From Acidimicrobiia bacterium (GTDB taxonomy: Bacteria; Actinomycetota; Acidimicrobiia; Acidimicrobiales; Poriferisodalaceae), in the NCBI GenBank assembly GCA_022820505.1, contig JAJEFK010000061.1, positions 1 through 64,000 on the forward strand: a stretch of DNA of 64,000 bases, written 5' to 3'. Below are positions 16,604-26,444 of this stretch, one piece after another. The first letter of the stretch is position 1. Every line of letters begins with the position of its first letter. Both the position numbers and the translations under genes were made by a program. Below the pieces are notes generated by a model. It did not search any database. It was not told the origin of the DNA and was given only the letters and a program-made list of their open reading frames with translations.

Positions 16604-18454
16604 TCAGCGGCACAGCGGTTTGAATTCGAATCCGCGGTCTGAGAGCCGTTCAAGCGCCATGTCGAGTCCTCGCACCGTCGCCGAACGAGGGCCGCCGCCG
16701 TCGTGCAGCAGGATGATGGCGCCGGGAGAGGACCGGGCAACGAGGCCGTTGGCAATCGCCTGGGCCGGGCGCTGTTCCCAATCGCGAGGGGAGTAGCTCC
16801 AGCCGACCAGTCTCAGGCCTAACTCGTTGGACCATTCTTCGGTAAATCTGCCGATGGCGTAGTAGGGCGGCCTGAGGCACGGGGTGGCGAGCGGCCCCAG
16901 GATCTCCTGGGTGCGCCCGACGGAGCGGTCGAAGGCCGTCTTCGAGACACGTGCGAGTGACTCGTGTTGCCAGGAGTGGTTGGCGAGCGTGTGGCCCTCG
17001 TGCGCGATGCGCTGGATGAGCAGCGGATATCGCTCTGCGAGGTAGCCGACGACGAAGAAGGTCGCTCGAGCCCCGTGGCGTGCCAGCACGTCGAGCACTT
17101 GCGGTGTGTAGGTCGGGTGCGGTCCGTCGTCGAATGTCAGGTAGACGACTGGCCCGTCGTCGGGCAAGGCTGGCGGGGAGACATGCGTGCTCGACCAGAA
17201 GCCGGTGGCGTCGCGGGTAGCTATGCCCTCGCCGAGTGCAGCTGGGAATACGTCGATGGAAAGCCGGTAGTCCGCAGGCGTCACGAGCGAAGAAGCAACA
17301 GTGACGCGCCATTCGCCGCTCGCCGGTGCGGCGACTGCGAACTCCTGTGTGCGTTCGGCCAAGGGCACCAGCACGGCGCCGTCGCTCGGGCGGGCCTCGA
17401 GCCACACTCCTGCCGGGGCGGCGAGCGTCACCACCAGCACTTCGCTCTCGTCGGCCTGCACAACGTAGGGGTGCCGTTCGCGCAGCTCGATCCGGTCCGA
17501 CGCGGCAACGCCGATGCCGTCCATAGCGGGAGCCAACACGGTAACCGGGCGACCGATCTGAAGCGTCGGCACCCGGTCAATCGGCTCGACTCCGGTGACG
17601 GTCACCACCGGCTCTGCACCTGCGCTGCCAGTGTCGGCAGACGGCTTGACGGTCAGCGCAGTGCGCCTGGTGACGAACTCGAGCGGCTCGCCCGGCGAGC
17701 GGCCGAGGAAGGACACCTCGATGACGTCATTCTGGATGTCGAGCTTGTCAATGATGATGCGCCGGCCCAGATTCGCCGACGGCCACGTCTCGAATGCTCC
17801 GCCGCCGCCGATAACGGGCACGATCAAGTGCGGTTGCGGCGAGTCGGCATACCGGGCCTCGAGGTGAAGGGCGTAGTCCTCGTTGCCATCGCCGTCCAGA
17901 TCGCCACGTGCTGCCTCCGGATGAAGCACGAACCACCGATCCGGGTATGAGCGCCGGACAGCCTTCTCTACGCCCGCAGGAAGCCAATCCGGCTCAGCTG
18001 CCGGTGCGATCGCGCGATCCTGCTGCGCGCCATCCTGATCGTCGGCATTTCCCTCGGAAGTGGCCCGGTCGACTGATGGGTCGGCTCTCGCCGACAGCTC
18101 CCGAACGGCATGCTGATCTGCCTTGTCAGGCGGGAGCTCGCCGAACGGGCCGGTCTGGGCAGACTGATCCGCCTCATCGGACGGCGCGAGCTGTCCCGAC
18201 AGCGCAGCGTTGTCATCAGCAGACGACTGGCCTTCCGGCAACGTGGCCTGTGGCTGCGCCACATCCTCTACTGTTGTCAGCGAAGGCGATGCCGCCGTCG
18301 ATGCTGTGTCCCCCGACGCTTCGGGCTGCTCGGTTGCGCCAGAACCCGCTTCGGCGGGCGGGCCATCCCCGACGCTCTCAATGTGGCAGGCACCGGCCAG
18401 CGCCACCGTCAGGATCAGCAGACTGACCAACCTTGGGGTGCCGCGCCTGCGCAC
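16604..18454 (-). CDS. Secreted polysaccharide deacetylase (NodB domain)
   Basis: 616-residue exported protein. An N-terminal signal (VSLLILTVALAGAC) ends at a cysteine near residue 23, although the lipobox is imperfect. A Glu/Ser/Asp-rich linker to about 150 and an uncharacterised beta-rich region to about 410 follow. The NodB domain fills the C-terminal 200 residues: TFDDGPH (catalytic Asp and metal Asp), HSWQHESL (metal His pair), RPPYYAIG and LLHDGGG. It probably removes N-acetyl groups from peptidoglycan or a surface glycan, fitting the neighbouring acyltransferase genes. The start is GTG 18454. Substrate is inferred from context only. Confidence 0.83.
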   Translation of the reverse strand: MRRRGTPRLVSLLILTVALAGACHIESVGDGPPAEAGSGATEQPEASGDTASTAASPSLTTVEDVAQPQATLPEGQSSADDNAALSGQLAPSDEADQSAQTGPFGELPPDKADQHAVRELSARADPSVDRATSEGNADDQDGAQQDRAIAPAAEPDWLPAGVEKAVRRSYPDRWFVLHPEAARGDLDGDGNEDYALHLEARYADSPQPHLIVPVIGGGGAFETWPSANLGRRIIIDKLDIQNDVIEVSFLGRSPGEPLEFVTRRTALTVKPSADTGSAGAEPVVTVTGVEPIDRVPTLQIGRPVTVLAPAMDGIGVAASDRIELRERHPYVVQADESEVLVVTLAAPAGVWLEARPSDGAVLVPLAERTQEFAVAAPASGEWRVTVASSLVTPADYRLSIDVFPAALGEGIATRDATGFWSSTHVSPPALPDDGPVVYLTFDDGPHPTYTPQVLDVLARHGARATFFVVGYLAERYPLLIQRIAHEGHTLANHSWQHESLARVSKTAFDRSVGRTQEILGPLATPCLRPPYYAIGRFTEEWSNELGLRLVGWSYSPRDWEQRPAQAIANGLVARSSPGAIILLHDGGGPRSATVRGLDMALERLSDRGFEFKPLCR

Positions 18455-18539
18455 CCCATGATGATGGCCGGTCTAGAGAGGCGCGCAGCGGCAGCCGCAC
18501 CTAGTCACACTGGCCGCACCCGCGGCCGACGCCAGCCGC

Positions 18540-18626
18540 CTAGCCGCGGCCGCAGTTGGGGCGCTTGCCGTGATTGGCTTTGCTGCGCCGCGCCCGGAGC
18601 TTTCGCTTGTTGGTGCGCTTCGACAT
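18540..18626 (-). CDS. 50S ribosomal protein bL37
   Basis: 28-residue, very basic peptide (MSKRTNKRKLRARRSKANHG then KRPNCGRG). The SKANHGKRPN core matches bL37, a tiny actinobacterial large-subunit protein first seen in mycobacterial ribosome structures and often missed in annotation. ATG 18626 gives the family-like start; an ATG two codons upstream (18632) is possible. A perfect hairpin, GGCCGC with GCGGCC around a 4-base loop, lies 13 nt beyond the stop (18512-18527), but it has no T tract. The gene stands alone between the deacetylase and the CoA-transferase, on their strand. Confidence 0.85.
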   Translation of the reverse strand: MSKRTNKRKLRARRSKANHGKRPNCGRG

Positions 18627-18670
18627 AGGCATCTCAGGCTACCGACGCCGTTCGGCTCCGCCTCTGGGAC

Positions 18671-19810
18671 TCAGCCGACGGCACCGACTTCGTGGAGCTT
18701 CTCGATGTCGTCGGCGTCGAAGCCCCAGTCGGCCAGTACCTCATCGGTGTTCTCACCCGGCGACGCCGGCGGTCGGGCGACGGCGCCCGGGGTACGGCTG
18801 AAGCGAGGCGCCGGTGCCGGCTGCATCACGCCCTCGACCTCCACAAAGCTGCCGCGGGCCGCATTGTGCGGGTGGTGCGGCGCCTCTGACAGATCCAGTA
18901 CCGGCGCGTAGCAGACATCGGAGCCGGCCATGATCTCGTCCCACTCGTCGCGGGTCTTGGTCTTGATGACCTCCGCCAAGCGAGCCCGCTTGTCGGCCCA
19001 CGCATCACGGTCGTTGCGGTCCACCGTCGGAGCGTCGGCCAGACCGGTCTTCTCGAGCAATTCGTCGTGGAACTTGCCCTCGATCGAACCGACCGAGACG
19101 AACTTGCCGTCAGAGGTCTCGTACACGCCGTAGTAGTAGGCGCCGCCGTCGAGGAAGTTGGACTCCCGCTCGTCGGCCCAGCCGCCCGAGCCGTAGATGC
19201 CGTAGATCGCGGCCATCAGAGAAGCGGCACCCTCGGTCATGGCGGCATCCACGACTTGGCCCTGCCCGGAGTCACGCGCCTCGAGCAGTGCGGCGCACAC
19301 GCCGAAGGCCAGGTACATGCCGCCGCCTCCGAAGTCGCCCACCAGGTTGAGCGGCGGACTCGGCGCCTCAGCAGGTCCGATGGCATGCAGCGCGCCGGTC
19401 AGGGCGATGTAGTTGATGTCGTGCCCGGCGGCGTGTGACATGGGCCCTTCCTGGCCCCACCCGGTCATGCGCCCGTAGACCAGCTTCGGGTTGCGAGCGA
19501 AGCACTCGTCTGGTCCGAGACCCAGCCGCTCGGTGACGCCGGGGCGGAAGCCTTCGATGAGCGCGTCGGCCTGCTCGACCAGCTTGAGGATGGTCTCGAC
19601 GCCGTCTGGCGACTTGAGGTCGACCGCCACCGAACGCCGGCCCCGGTTGAGCACGTTGAACCTGCGCCCCCGGTCGATGCCGAGGTCTTCAGGTGTCATG
19701 CGGTCGATGCGGATCACGTCCGCGCCCAGATCAGCGAGCAGCATGGCGCAGAACGGTCCAGGGCCGATACCGGCCAGCTCGATCACCTTGAGTCCCTGCA
19801 GCGGTCCCAT
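18671..19810 (-). CDS. CaiB/BaiF-family CoA transferase (alpha-methylacyl-CoA racemase-like)
   Basis: 379-residue class III CoA-transferase-fold enzyme. Family features include [20 protein letters not shown] and [10 protein letters not shown] at the N-terminus, [34 protein letters not shown], and the conserved Asp in [17 protein letters not shown]. The last points to the alpha-methylacyl-CoA racemase branch, which epimerises 2-methyl branched acyl-CoAs in lipid or sterol side-chain breakdown. ATG 19810 has an AGGA ribosome site directly upstream. The frame stays open far upstream only because it is antisense to ychF. Confidence 0.87.
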   Translation of the reverse strand: MGPLQGLKVIELAGIGPGPFCAMLLADLGADVIRIDRMTPEDLGIDRGRRFNVLNRGRRSVAVDLKSPDGVETILKLVEQADALIEGFRPGVTERLGLGPDECFARNPKLVYGRMTGWGQEGPMSHAAGHDINYIALTGALHAIGPAEAPSPPLNLVGDFGGGGMYLAFGVCAALLEARDSGQGQVVDAAMTEGAASLMAAIYGIYGSGGWADERESNFLDGGAYYYGVYETSDGKFVSVGSIEGKFHDELLEKTGLADAPTVDRNDRDAWADKRARLAEVIKTKTRDEWDEIMAGSDVCYAPVLDLSEAPHHPHNAARGSFVEVEGVMQPAPAPRFSRTPGAVARPPASPGENTDEVLADWGFDADDIEKLHEVGAVG

Positions 19811-19936
19811 GGGTTCCTCCCCGTCAATGGATGTCTCGGGCGCGTACCCGACCCGGCGAAGTCTTGCACGCAGCGCTTCGTACCGCCCGGGAGGGCTGTG
19901 AGCACCCAGCGTTGCACTCATTAGCCTCGCCCGGCG

Positions 19937-21046
19937 ATGGAGCGCTTTGGGTTCGTGGGCCTGCCCAACGCTGGGAAGTCGTCGCTGTTCAATTCGCTCG
20001 CCGGCGGCGGGGCACTGGCGGCGCCGTACGCCTTTGCCACCACCGATCCGAATGTCGGAGCGGCCCGGGTGCCCGACCCCCGGCTCGATGCGCTCGCCGA
20101 GATGAGCGGCAGCAAGAAAGTGGTGCCGACCACCACAGAGTTCATCGATATCGGTGGACTCGTGGAGGGGGCCAGCAAGGGCGAGGGTCTTGGCAACCGC
20201 TTCCTGGCGGGGATCCGCGAGGTGGACGCGATCGTCTTCGTCCTGCGTGCCTTCTCTGATGCCGATGTGCCGGGTCCCGCCGACCCGCTCGAACACCTTC
20301 GCATCGTCGAGACCGAGCTCACGCTGGCGGATCTGGAGTCGGTGGAATCCCGCATCGACCGCCGCCGCAAGGCCTCCCGCAGCCAGCCGTCCGACACTGC
20401 GCTGGCCAAGGAGGTCGCAGCGCTCGACGCCGCGCTCGAGCATCTGGCGGCCGGCACGCCGCTGTACCGGGCATGGCCGCTCGGCGCAGTGTTCGATGGG
20501 CCCGACGAAGACCTGCACCGAACGGCGCTGCGGAGCCACTTCCTGCTGACCGACAAGCCGGTCATGGCAGTGCTGAATCTCGGCGAGGACCAGCTCGATG
20601 CAGCGACGGAACTGGCAGCGCCCATTGAGGCCGAGCTGCCGGGCGCGACGGTGCTGCCGCTGTGCGTGCAGCTCGAAGCGGAAGCTGCGCAGCTTGCCGG
20701 CGCTGAGCGAACCGAGCTGCTCGAAGGACTCGGTCTGGGGGAGGGCGCGCTGGAGCGGTTCGTCGCGGCAGCGCACGGTCTGCTGGGCCTGTGCACGTTC
20801 CTCACCACAGGCGAGAAGGAATCCCGGGCTTGGACCTTCCGGGCCGGCTGGCGAGCGCCGCAATGCGCCGGGCGGATCCACACCGATTTTGAGCGCGGCT
20901 TCATCCGGGCCGAGGTGATCGACTGGGCTGAGCTGCTGGATTTAGGCTCGTGGTCTGCTGCGCGGGATGCGGGCCGCCTGCGAGTCGAGGGGAAGGACTA
21001 TCCGATGCGCGATGGCGACGTCGTGGAGTTCCGCTTCAACGTGTAG
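19937..21046 (+). CDS. ychF: YchF/OLA1 ribosome-binding ATPase
   Basis: 369-residue Obg-family P-loop protein that prefers ATP and binds ribosomes. G1 is [14 protein letters not shown] at residue 8. The switch II equivalent is [18 protein letters not shown], the NxxE motif replacing NKxD is LNLGED, and a C-terminal TGS domain follows [14 protein letters not shown] with [23 protein letters not shown] box at 19922-19927 lies 9 nt before the ATG, compatible with a leaderless mRNA. It heads a run of plus-strand genes (DUF192, rsmI). Confidence 0.95.
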   Translation: MERFGFVGLPNAGKSSLFNSLAGGGALAAPYAFATTDPNVGAARVPDPRLDALAEMSGSKKVVPTTTEFIDIGGLVEGASKGEGLGNRFLAGIREVDAIVFVLRAFSDADVPGPADPLEHLRIVETELTLADLESVESRIDRRRKASRSQPSDTALAKEVAALDAALEHLAAGTPLYRAWPLGAVFDGPDEDLHRTALRSHFLLTDKPVMAVLNLGEDQLDAATELAAPIEAELPGATVLPLCVQLEAEAAQLAGAERTELLEGLGLGEGALERFVAAAHGLLGLCTFLTTGEKESRAWTFRAGWRAPQCAGRIHTDFERGFIRAEVIDWAELLDLGSWSAARDAGRLRVEGKDYPMRDGDVVEFRFNV

Positions 21047-21048
21047 CC

Positions 21049-21384
21049 ATGCCCTGGCTGGCGTGCGGGGATCGAGTGGTGGCAAGCCTTGAGGTTGCTC
21101 GCACCCGTTCCGAGCGCCGGCGTGGCCTGCTCGGGCGCGACGACATGACCGGAGCGCTGCTGATCGAGCGGTGCCGGTGTGTGCACACCATCGGGATGAG
21201 CTTCGACATCGACGTGCTGTTCCTGGATCGGCAGCGGCGGGTGGTGGACCTGGTGCAGATGCCGCCGGGCCGGATCGGGCGGCCGAGACTGAGCGCTCGA
21301 TCGGTCATCGAGACCCAAGCGGGCGCATGCGAACGCTGGGGCCTGACCGTGGGAGACACGCTCGACGTCCGGCTGGAAGCATGA
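21049..21384 (+). CDS. DUF192 family protein
   Basis: 111-residue protein of the DUF192 fold. The conserved stretch is RSERRRGLLGRDDM followed by CVHTIGMSFDIDVLFLD and VDLVQMPPGRIG, the classic DUF192 core. Function is not established. No signal peptide is present, unlike many family members, so it is probably cytosolic. The ATG at 21049 is 2 bp after the ychF stop, and the stop shares ATGA with rsmI, so it is likely translated as part of the ychF-DUF192-rsmI unit. Confidence 0.85.
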   Translation: MPWLACGDRVVASLEVARTRSERRRGLLGRDDMTGALLIERCRCVHTIGMSFDIDVLFLDRQRRVVDLVQMPPGRIGRPRLSARSVIETQAGACERWGLTVGDTLDVRLEA

Positions 21385-22238
21385 GCGACAGCGAACCCCG
21401 GCTGTGGCTGGTGGCCACACCCATCGGCAACCTTGCTGACATCGCCCCGCGGGCGGTCGAGGTGCTGTCGGCGGTGTCTTTCGTGGCCTGCGAGGACACC
21501 CGCCGTACCGGCCTGCTGCTGCAGCGGCTGGGTATCAGCGGGCGGCAACTGGTGGCCATGCACGAGCACAACGAGGCCGCCGTGGCCGCAGAAATCGTGC
21601 GGCGCCTGACAGCTGGGGAGACCGCCGCGTACATCACGGACGCGGGCATGCCCGCCATCTCCGATCCCGGGCAGCGACTGGTCGCCGCGGCAGCAGCAGC
21701 GGGCATCGAGGTCAGCGCCGTTCCGGGGCCGTCGGCACCGGTGACGGCATTGGCCATCTCGGGCCTGCCGACCGATCGCTGGGTCATGGAAGGGTTCCTG
21801 CCCCGCAAGGGAAAGGCCCGCCGTCAACGACTTGATGGAATCGCCTCCGAGCAGCGAACCGTCGTGCTGCTGGAATCGCCCAAGCGCCTCGGCACCACGC
21901 TCGACGACCTGGCGGAGGCCTGCGGCGCCGACCGTCCAGCGGTCGTCGTCCGCGAACTCACCAAGCTTCACGAAGAAGTGGCGCGCGGCACGGTCGCCGA
22001 GCTGGCGGCACGATTCACGGAACCGCCACGAGGCGAGATCGTCGTAGTGCTCGGCCCAGCGATCTGGCAATCCCCGTCCGACGAGCAGATAAGCGCCGAG
22101 CTGACCGCTGAGCTGAAAGCCGGTTCCAGCGCCCGCGACGCCGCAGCAGTCGTCGCAGAACGTCTCGGCGTGGCCCGCAACCGCGCCTACCGCTTGTCCA
22201 CAGAGTTAGCTCGCTCCCTCGAACCCCCGATGCCATAG
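21381..22238 (+). CDS. rsmI: 16S rRNA (cytidine1402-2'-O)-methyltransferase RsmI
   Basis: 285-residue tetrapyrrole-methylase-fold enzyme that 2'-O-methylates C1402 in the decoding centre of 16S rRNA. The N-terminal VATPIGNLADIAPRAVEVL, then CEDTRRTGLLL, ITDAGMPAISDPG and the PGPSAPVTALAISGLP loop are diagnostic. The start is set by the ATGA overlap with the DUF192 gene. It sits upstream of metG as in mycobacteria. The C-terminal part includes a helix-turn-helix-like segment. Confidence 0.95.
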   Translation: MSDSEPRLWLVATPIGNLADIAPRAVEVLSAVSFVACEDTRRTGLLLQRLGISGRQLVAMHEHNEAAVAAEIVRRLTAGETAAYITDAGMPAISDPGQRLVAAAAAAGIEVSAVPGPSAPVTALAISGLPTDRWVMEGFLPRKGKARRQRLDGIASEQRTVVLLESPKRLGTTLDDLAEACGADRPAVVVRELTKLHEEVARGTVAELAARFTEPPRGEIVVVLGPAIWQSPSDEQISAELTAELKAGSSARDAAAVVAERLGVARNRAYRLSTELARSLEPPMP

Positions 22239-22285
22239 CGGCGAGCGGGCGGCGAAATCCTGCGAGCGGCATTGGTGCTCGTCAG

Positions 22286-22291
22286 TACCCT
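22286..22291 (+). promoter_or_regulatory. -10 box of metG (leaderless)
   Basis: TACCCT lies 6 nt before the metG GTG. With no ribosome site between them, transcription would begin at or next to the start codon. Confidence 0.6.
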
Positions 22292-22297
22292 GAACCG

Positions 22298-23797
22298 GTG
22301 ACCTCTTACTACGTCACGACGCCGATCTACTACGTCAACGACGCCCCCCACATCGGGCACGCGTACACGACAATCACCGCTGACGCGATCGCTCGCTGGA
22401 ATCGGCTGTGCGGTTGCGACGTCATGTTCCTGACCGGCACCGATGAGCACGGCCTCAAGGTGCAGCGGGCTGCCGAGCAGAACGGCTGCACTCCCATCGA
22501 GTGGGCCGATCGCACCGTGGTGCGCTTCCAGGAAGCGTGGCAGCAACTCGACATCGCCAACGACGACTTCATCCGCACCAGCGAGCCCCGCCACCACCAC
22601 TCGGTCCAGCAACTGCTGCAGGCTTGCTACGACAACGGCGATATCACGCTGCAGACCTACGAGGGTCTGTACTGCGTGAGCTGCGAGGCCTACTTCACCG
22701 AGGACGATCTCGACGACGGCATGTGCCCCATCCACCGCCGGCCGGTCGAGCACGTCTCGGAGGAGAACTACTTCTTCTCGCTCAGCCGCTATGAGCAGCC
22801 CCTGCTTGACTGGTACGAAGCACATCCCGATTTCGTCGTTCCGGCGACCAAGCGCAACGAGGCATTGGGGTTCATCCGCAGCGGGCTGCAGGACTTCTCG
22901 ATCAGCCGCACGTCGCTGGACTGGGGCATCCCGATTCCGTGGGACCCGAGCCATGTCACTTATGTCTGGTTCGACGCGCTCACCAACTACATCACCGCTG
23001 CCGGGTACGGCAGCGACGAGGCCCTGTTTGCGCATCGCTGGCCGGGTGTGCACCTGATCGGCAAGGACATTCTCCGCTTCCATTGCGTGTACTGGCCGGC
23101 GATGCTGATGAGCGCTGGTGTGCTGCCGCCACGCCGGGTCCATGTGCATGGCTTCCTGCTCGTCGGTGGCGAGAAGATGGCGAAGTCAGCGCTCAACCAG
23201 ATCGCCCCAGGCGACCTGGTGGACGACTTCGGCAGCGACGGCGTGCGGCACCACTTCTTGCACGATCAGCCCTTCGGCCCCGACGGCGACTTCTCCTATG
23301 AGGGGATGGTTGCCCGCTACAACGCCGACCTGGCCAACAACCTGGGCAACCTCATGAGCCGGGTCGCCACCGTGGTCAGCCGCAAGTGCGAAGGCATCGG
23401 GCCGGCACCCCGTGCCGACAGCCCGCTGGCTGAGGCGGTGGCTGAGTGCGTTGCCGAGACCGCTGACGCCTGGGAGCGCTTGGCGCCGTCGGAAGCCCTC
23501 GACGCCACCTGGCGCATCATCCGTGAGACCAACGCGATGCTCGAGGCAGCCGAGCCGTGGAAGTCCGATCCGGGCCCGGAGGTGGATGCCGTGCTCGGCG
23601 ATGCGCTGGAAGCACTGCGCATCGTGGCGGTGCTCGCATCGGTAGCCACGCCGAGGGGCTGCGACGAGGTGTGGCGGCGCATCGGCATGGAGGGCTCGGT
23701 CGCCGATCAGCGCCTGCCGGAAGCTGCGACCTGGGGTGGTTATCCAGGCGGCTTGCCGGTGTCGACCGGCGAGCCGCTGTACCCGCGCTTGCGATGA
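22298..23797 (+). CDS. metG: Methionyl-tRNA synthetase
   Basis: 499-residue class I synthetase that charges tRNA-Met. The HIGH motif is PHIGHAYTT at residue 17, the zinc knuckle is CVSCEAYF with CPIHRRPVEH around 128 to 150, and the KMSKS equivalent is written KMAKS (GGEKMAKSALN), a mild variant. The protein ends after the anticodon-binding helices without the C-terminal tRNA-binding appendage, like the short MetG of other actinobacteria. GTG start with a leaderless -10. The order metG-tatD-rsmA-ispE is conserved in actinobacteria. Confidence 0.96.
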   Translation: MTSYYVTTPIYYVNDAPHIGHAYTTITADAIARWNRLCGCDVMFLTGTDEHGLKVQRAAEQNGCTPIEWADRTVVRFQEAWQQLDIANDDFIRTSEPRHHHSVQQLLQACYDNGDITLQTYEGLYCVSCEAYFTEDDLDDGMCPIHRRPVEHVSEENYFFSLSRYEQPLLDWYEAHPDFVVPATKRNEALGFIRSGLQDFSISRTSLDWGIPIPWDPSHVTYVWFDALTNYITAAGYGSDEALFAHRWPGVHLIGKDILRFHCVYWPAMLMSAGVLPPRRVHVHGFLLVGGEKMAKSALNQIAPGDLVDDFGSDGVRHHFLHDQPFGPDGDFSYEGMVARYNADLANNLGNLMSRVATVVSRKCEGIGPAPRADSPLAEAVAECVAETADAWERLAPSEALDATWRIIRETNAMLEAAEPWKSDPGPEVDAVLGDALEALRIVAVLASVATPRGCDEVWRRIGMEGSVADQRLPEAATWGGYPGGLPVSTGEPLYPRLR

Positions 23798-23835
23798 TCC
23801 CAGCACCATGAACCCCGTTCCATGAGCCCCGGTCG

Positions 23836-24660
23836 ATGAACACAGTGTCCGAAGCCGACGTCTGGATCGACAGTCACTGCCACCTGTGGGACAACGGCGC
23901 AGAGCTCGTCGCCGAGGCACGCCGGGACGGCGTGGCCTGGGTGGTCGACATCGGCACCGACGTCGAGCGCAGCATTGCGGCATTGGAGCGGGCCCGGACC
24001 CTGCCGGGTGTCGCCGCCACGATCGGGCTGCACCCTCACGACGCAGACGAAGGCCCGGCTGCCCTCGACATGCTCGAACGGCTCATCGCCGACGCGAGCG
24101 CCGCTGGCGCAGCCGGCAGCGACGATGGCAGTACCCGGCTCGTCGCCGTCGGCGAATGCGGGCTCGACTACTACTACGAGCACTCCGACCGGGCCGCCCA
24201 GCGCGAGGCATTCGCTGCCCAGATCGCCATGGCCCACCGCTATGAGCTGGCCTTGGTCATTCACAGCCGGGAGGCCTGGGAGGACACCTTCGACGTGCTC
24301 GATGCCGAGGGAGTGCCTCCCGGCACGGTGTTCCACTGCTTTACGGGCGGGCCCGACGAGGCTCGTGCAGCGCTCGAACGAGGTGCATCGGTGTCGTTCA
24401 GCGGGATTGTGTCATTCCGCAACGCGGCCGAGATCCGCGACGCCGCAGCGCTCGTTCCCGCCGACCGCTACCTGGTCGAGACTGACGCGCCGTACCTGGC
24501 GCCGGTGCCCAAGCGGGGGAAGCAGAACCGGCCGAGTTGGGTGCGATTCGTGGGCGAAGCCGTCGCGGCCGCCCGTGGCGTATCCACCGCCCAGGTCGCT
24601 GCCGAGACCACGGCCAATGCTCGGCGGATCTTCGAACTGGATGAGCCCGCTGCCCTATGA
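23836..24660 (+). CDS. tatD: TatD-family DNase
   Basis: 274-residue metal-dependent hydrolase with a TIM-barrel fold. Metal ligands are visible in IDSHCHLW at residue 11, GECGLDYYYEHSD near 110, IHSREAWEDT, HCFTGG and the terminal ETDAPYLAP. Family members act as 3'-5' DNA exonucleases or D-amino-acyl-tRNA deacylases. It overlaps rsmA by 4 bp (ATGA). The usual actinobacterial neighbour rpfB between tatD and rsmA is absent. Confidence 0.93.
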   Translation: MNTVSEADVWIDSHCHLWDNGAELVAEARRDGVAWVVDIGTDVERSIAALERARTLPGVAATIGLHPHDADEGPAALDMLERLIADASAAGAAGSDDGSTRLVAVGECGLDYYYEHSDRAAQREAFAAQIAMAHRYELALVIHSREAWEDTFDVLDAEGVPPGTVFHCFTGGPDEARAALERGASVSFSGIVSFRNAAEIRDAAALVPADRYLVETDAPYLAPVPKRGKQNRPSWVRFVGEAVAAARGVSTAQVAAETTANARRIFELDEPAAL

Positions 24661-25550
24661 CGGACCGAATGCTGACCTTGCCTGCCGTCAAGGAACTCTT
24701 GGAGCAGGTCGGAGCGGCGCCGCGGCGAAGCCTCGGGCAGAACTTCGTGGTCGATCCCAACACCGTGCGCCGGATCGCACGCCTTGCAGGTGTCGGCCCG
24801 GACGACCGCGTCGTAGAGATCGGCGCCGGTCTGGGCTCGCTGACGCTGGCATTGGCCGAGACGGGTGCCGCGGTGGTGGCAGTGGAGACCGACGGCCGCC
24901 TCGTACCGCTCCTGCGTGAGGTAGTAAGCGCGTTCACCACGGACGGTGAGTCAGGTCCTGCCGAGCCGGGTGGGTCGAGGCCGGGTCCCGTCGAGATCGT
25001 GCATGCCGACGCGCGACGCATGGACTGGAGCGCGCTGCTGCCGGGCAGCGGGTGGCACGTCGTTGCCAACCTGCCGTACAACATCGCGACCTCGCTGGTG
25101 CTGACCGTGCTCGATGAGGTGCCGGCCGTCACCCGGCTGCTGGTGATGTGCCAGCGGGAGGCCGCGGAGCGATTGGCGGCAGCGCCTGGCAACGGTGTTT
25201 ACGGCGCAGTCTCCGTTCGGGTCGCGGTCCACGCTGACGCCGAGTTGGCCGGAGCGGTGCCGGCCACGGTTTTCTACCCCCGGCCTGAAGTGGAATCCGC
25301 GCTGGTGCGCATCACCCGCCGCGCCCCGTCCATGGAGCCCGATCTGCGCGCAGAGGTCAACCGCCTCGTGACCACAGCATTCGCGCACCGTCGTCAGATG
25401 CTGCGGCGCACCTTGCGCGGTGCCCTCGACGACGCGGACGGGACACTTGCGAGAGCAGGCGTCGAGGGGACCGACCGCCCCGAGCGTCTCGGGCTCGCCG
25501 AATGGGTGCGTCTCGCCGAGGCCTCGCTGGGGACGCCGGTGCAAGGCTGA
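24657..25550 (+). CDS. rsmA: 16S rRNA (adenine1518/1519-N6)-dimethyltransferase KsgA/RsmA
   Basis: 297-residue SAM-dependent enzyme that dimethylates the two adjacent adenines in the 3' hairpin of 16S rRNA. Motifs: LGQNFVVDPN, the SAM loop VVEIGAGLGSLTLAL, the acidic loop VVAVETDGRL, and the catalytic NLPYNIATSLV. A short extra Gly/Pro-rich loop (GESGPAEPGGSRPGP) after residue 95 is not usual. It overlaps tatD by 4 bp, and ispE begins 7 bp after its stop. Confidence 0.95.
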   Translation: MTDRMLTLPAVKELLEQVGAAPRRSLGQNFVVDPNTVRRIARLAGVGPDDRVVEIGAGLGSLTLALAETGAAVVAVETDGRLVPLLREVVSAFTTDGESGPAEPGGSRPGPVEIVHADARRMDWSALLPGSGWHVVANLPYNIATSLVLTVLDEVPAVTRLLVMCQREAAERLAAAPGNGVYGAVSVRVAVHADAELAGAVPATVFYPRPEVESALVRITRRAPSMEPDLRAEVNRLVTTAFAHRRQMLRRTLRGALDDADGTLARAGVEGTDRPERLGLAEWVRLAEASLGTPVQG

Positions 25551-25557
25551 GCTGGCT

Positions 25558-26418
25558 GTGGAGGCGCATACCCAGGCGGTCCGGCTGCTCGCCCCGGCGA
25601 AACTGACGCAGCGGCTGCGGATCACCGGCATCCGGGATGACGGCTATCACTTCATCGATGCTGAGATGGTGACGCTCGATCTGTGTGACGAGGTCATCGT
25701 GCATCCCAGTTCGCAGCAGTCGGTCGAGATAGTTCCGGCTCTCGCGGCGAATGGCACCGCCAGCGCAACGACCGACTGGGACATCCCTGCTGACAGGTCG
25801 AACCTGGTGATCCGGGCGCTCGAGCTTGCTGGCAGGACCGCCCACGTCGAGGTTCGCAAGCGCATCCCGCCCGGTGCGGGCCTCGGCGGGGGATCGGCCG
25901 ACGCAGCCGCCGTGCTCCGTTGGGCCAATCGGATGACTGCCGTCGTGACACCCGACGCAGCAGCCACGGGCTCGATGTCTCGTCCACAGACGCGCGCCGT
26001 CGTCACACCGCAGCAGGCGGCGACCCTCGGTGCCGACGTGGCGTTCTGCCTCGTCGGCGGGCGTGCTCGCGTCGCTGGAATCGGCGACATCATCGAGCCG
26101 CTCCCATTCCGGGACCAGTCGTTCCTGTTGTGGATGCCGCCGGTCCAGGTCGACACGGCGGCGGTGTACGGCGCATGGGACGAGCTCGGCGGCCCGTCCG
26201 GTCCGAACGCCAATGACCTTGAACCGGCCGCGCTCGCCGCCTATCCCGAGCTTTCGGCCTGGCGCGACAACCTCGAGGCAGTCACCGGGCGTACGCCACA
26301 GCTGGCCGGAAGCGGCGGCACCTGGTTCGTCCCCGCACCATTCGGCGCAGGCGCGCAGAAGCCGGCTGGCGATGGTGCCCGCACAGCAGAAGCACGCGCC
26401 ATCGGGCGGCTCCACTAG
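25558..26418 (+). CDS. ispE: 4-diphosphocytidyl-2-C-methyl-D-erythritol kinase (IspE)
   Basis: 286-residue GHMP kinase of the MEP isoprenoid pathway. It opens with VRLLAPAKLTQRLRITGIRDDGYHF, here in two parts: the first is the IspE substrate strand, the second the DGYH motif. The ATP loop is PPGAGLGGGSADAAAVL near residue 105, and LGADVAFCLVGGRARVAGIGD corresponds to the conserved LGSDVPFFL block. The GTG at 25558 follows the rsmA stop by 7 bp. Pathway role: phosphorylation of CDP-methylerythritol. Confidence 0.92.
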   Translation: MEAHTQAVRLLAPAKLTQRLRITGIRDDGYHFIDAEMVTLDLCDEVIVHPSSQQSVEIVPALAANGTASATTDWDIPADRSNLVIRALELAGRTAHVEVRKRIPPGAGLGGGSADAAAVLRWANRMTAVVTPDAAATGSMSRPQTRAVVTPQQAATLGADVAFCLVGGRARVAGIGDIIEPLPFRDQSFLLWMPPVQVDTAAVYGAWDELGGPSGPNANDLEPAALAAYPELSAWRDNLEAVTGRTPQLAGSGGTWFVPAPFGAGAQKPAGDGARTAEARAIGRLH

Positions 26419-26444
26419 TTGGTGGTTGCCCAGATGGACGCAGG

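Noticed and set aside
14377..16755. Long minus-strand frame opposite the MBOAT and SGNH genes
   Set aside because: Repetitive Arg/Gly/His-rich product without motifs; shadow of real genes.
19811..20881. Upstream extension of the CaiB-type gene
   Set aside because: Extra residues are antisense to ychF; ATG 19810 has a ribosome site.
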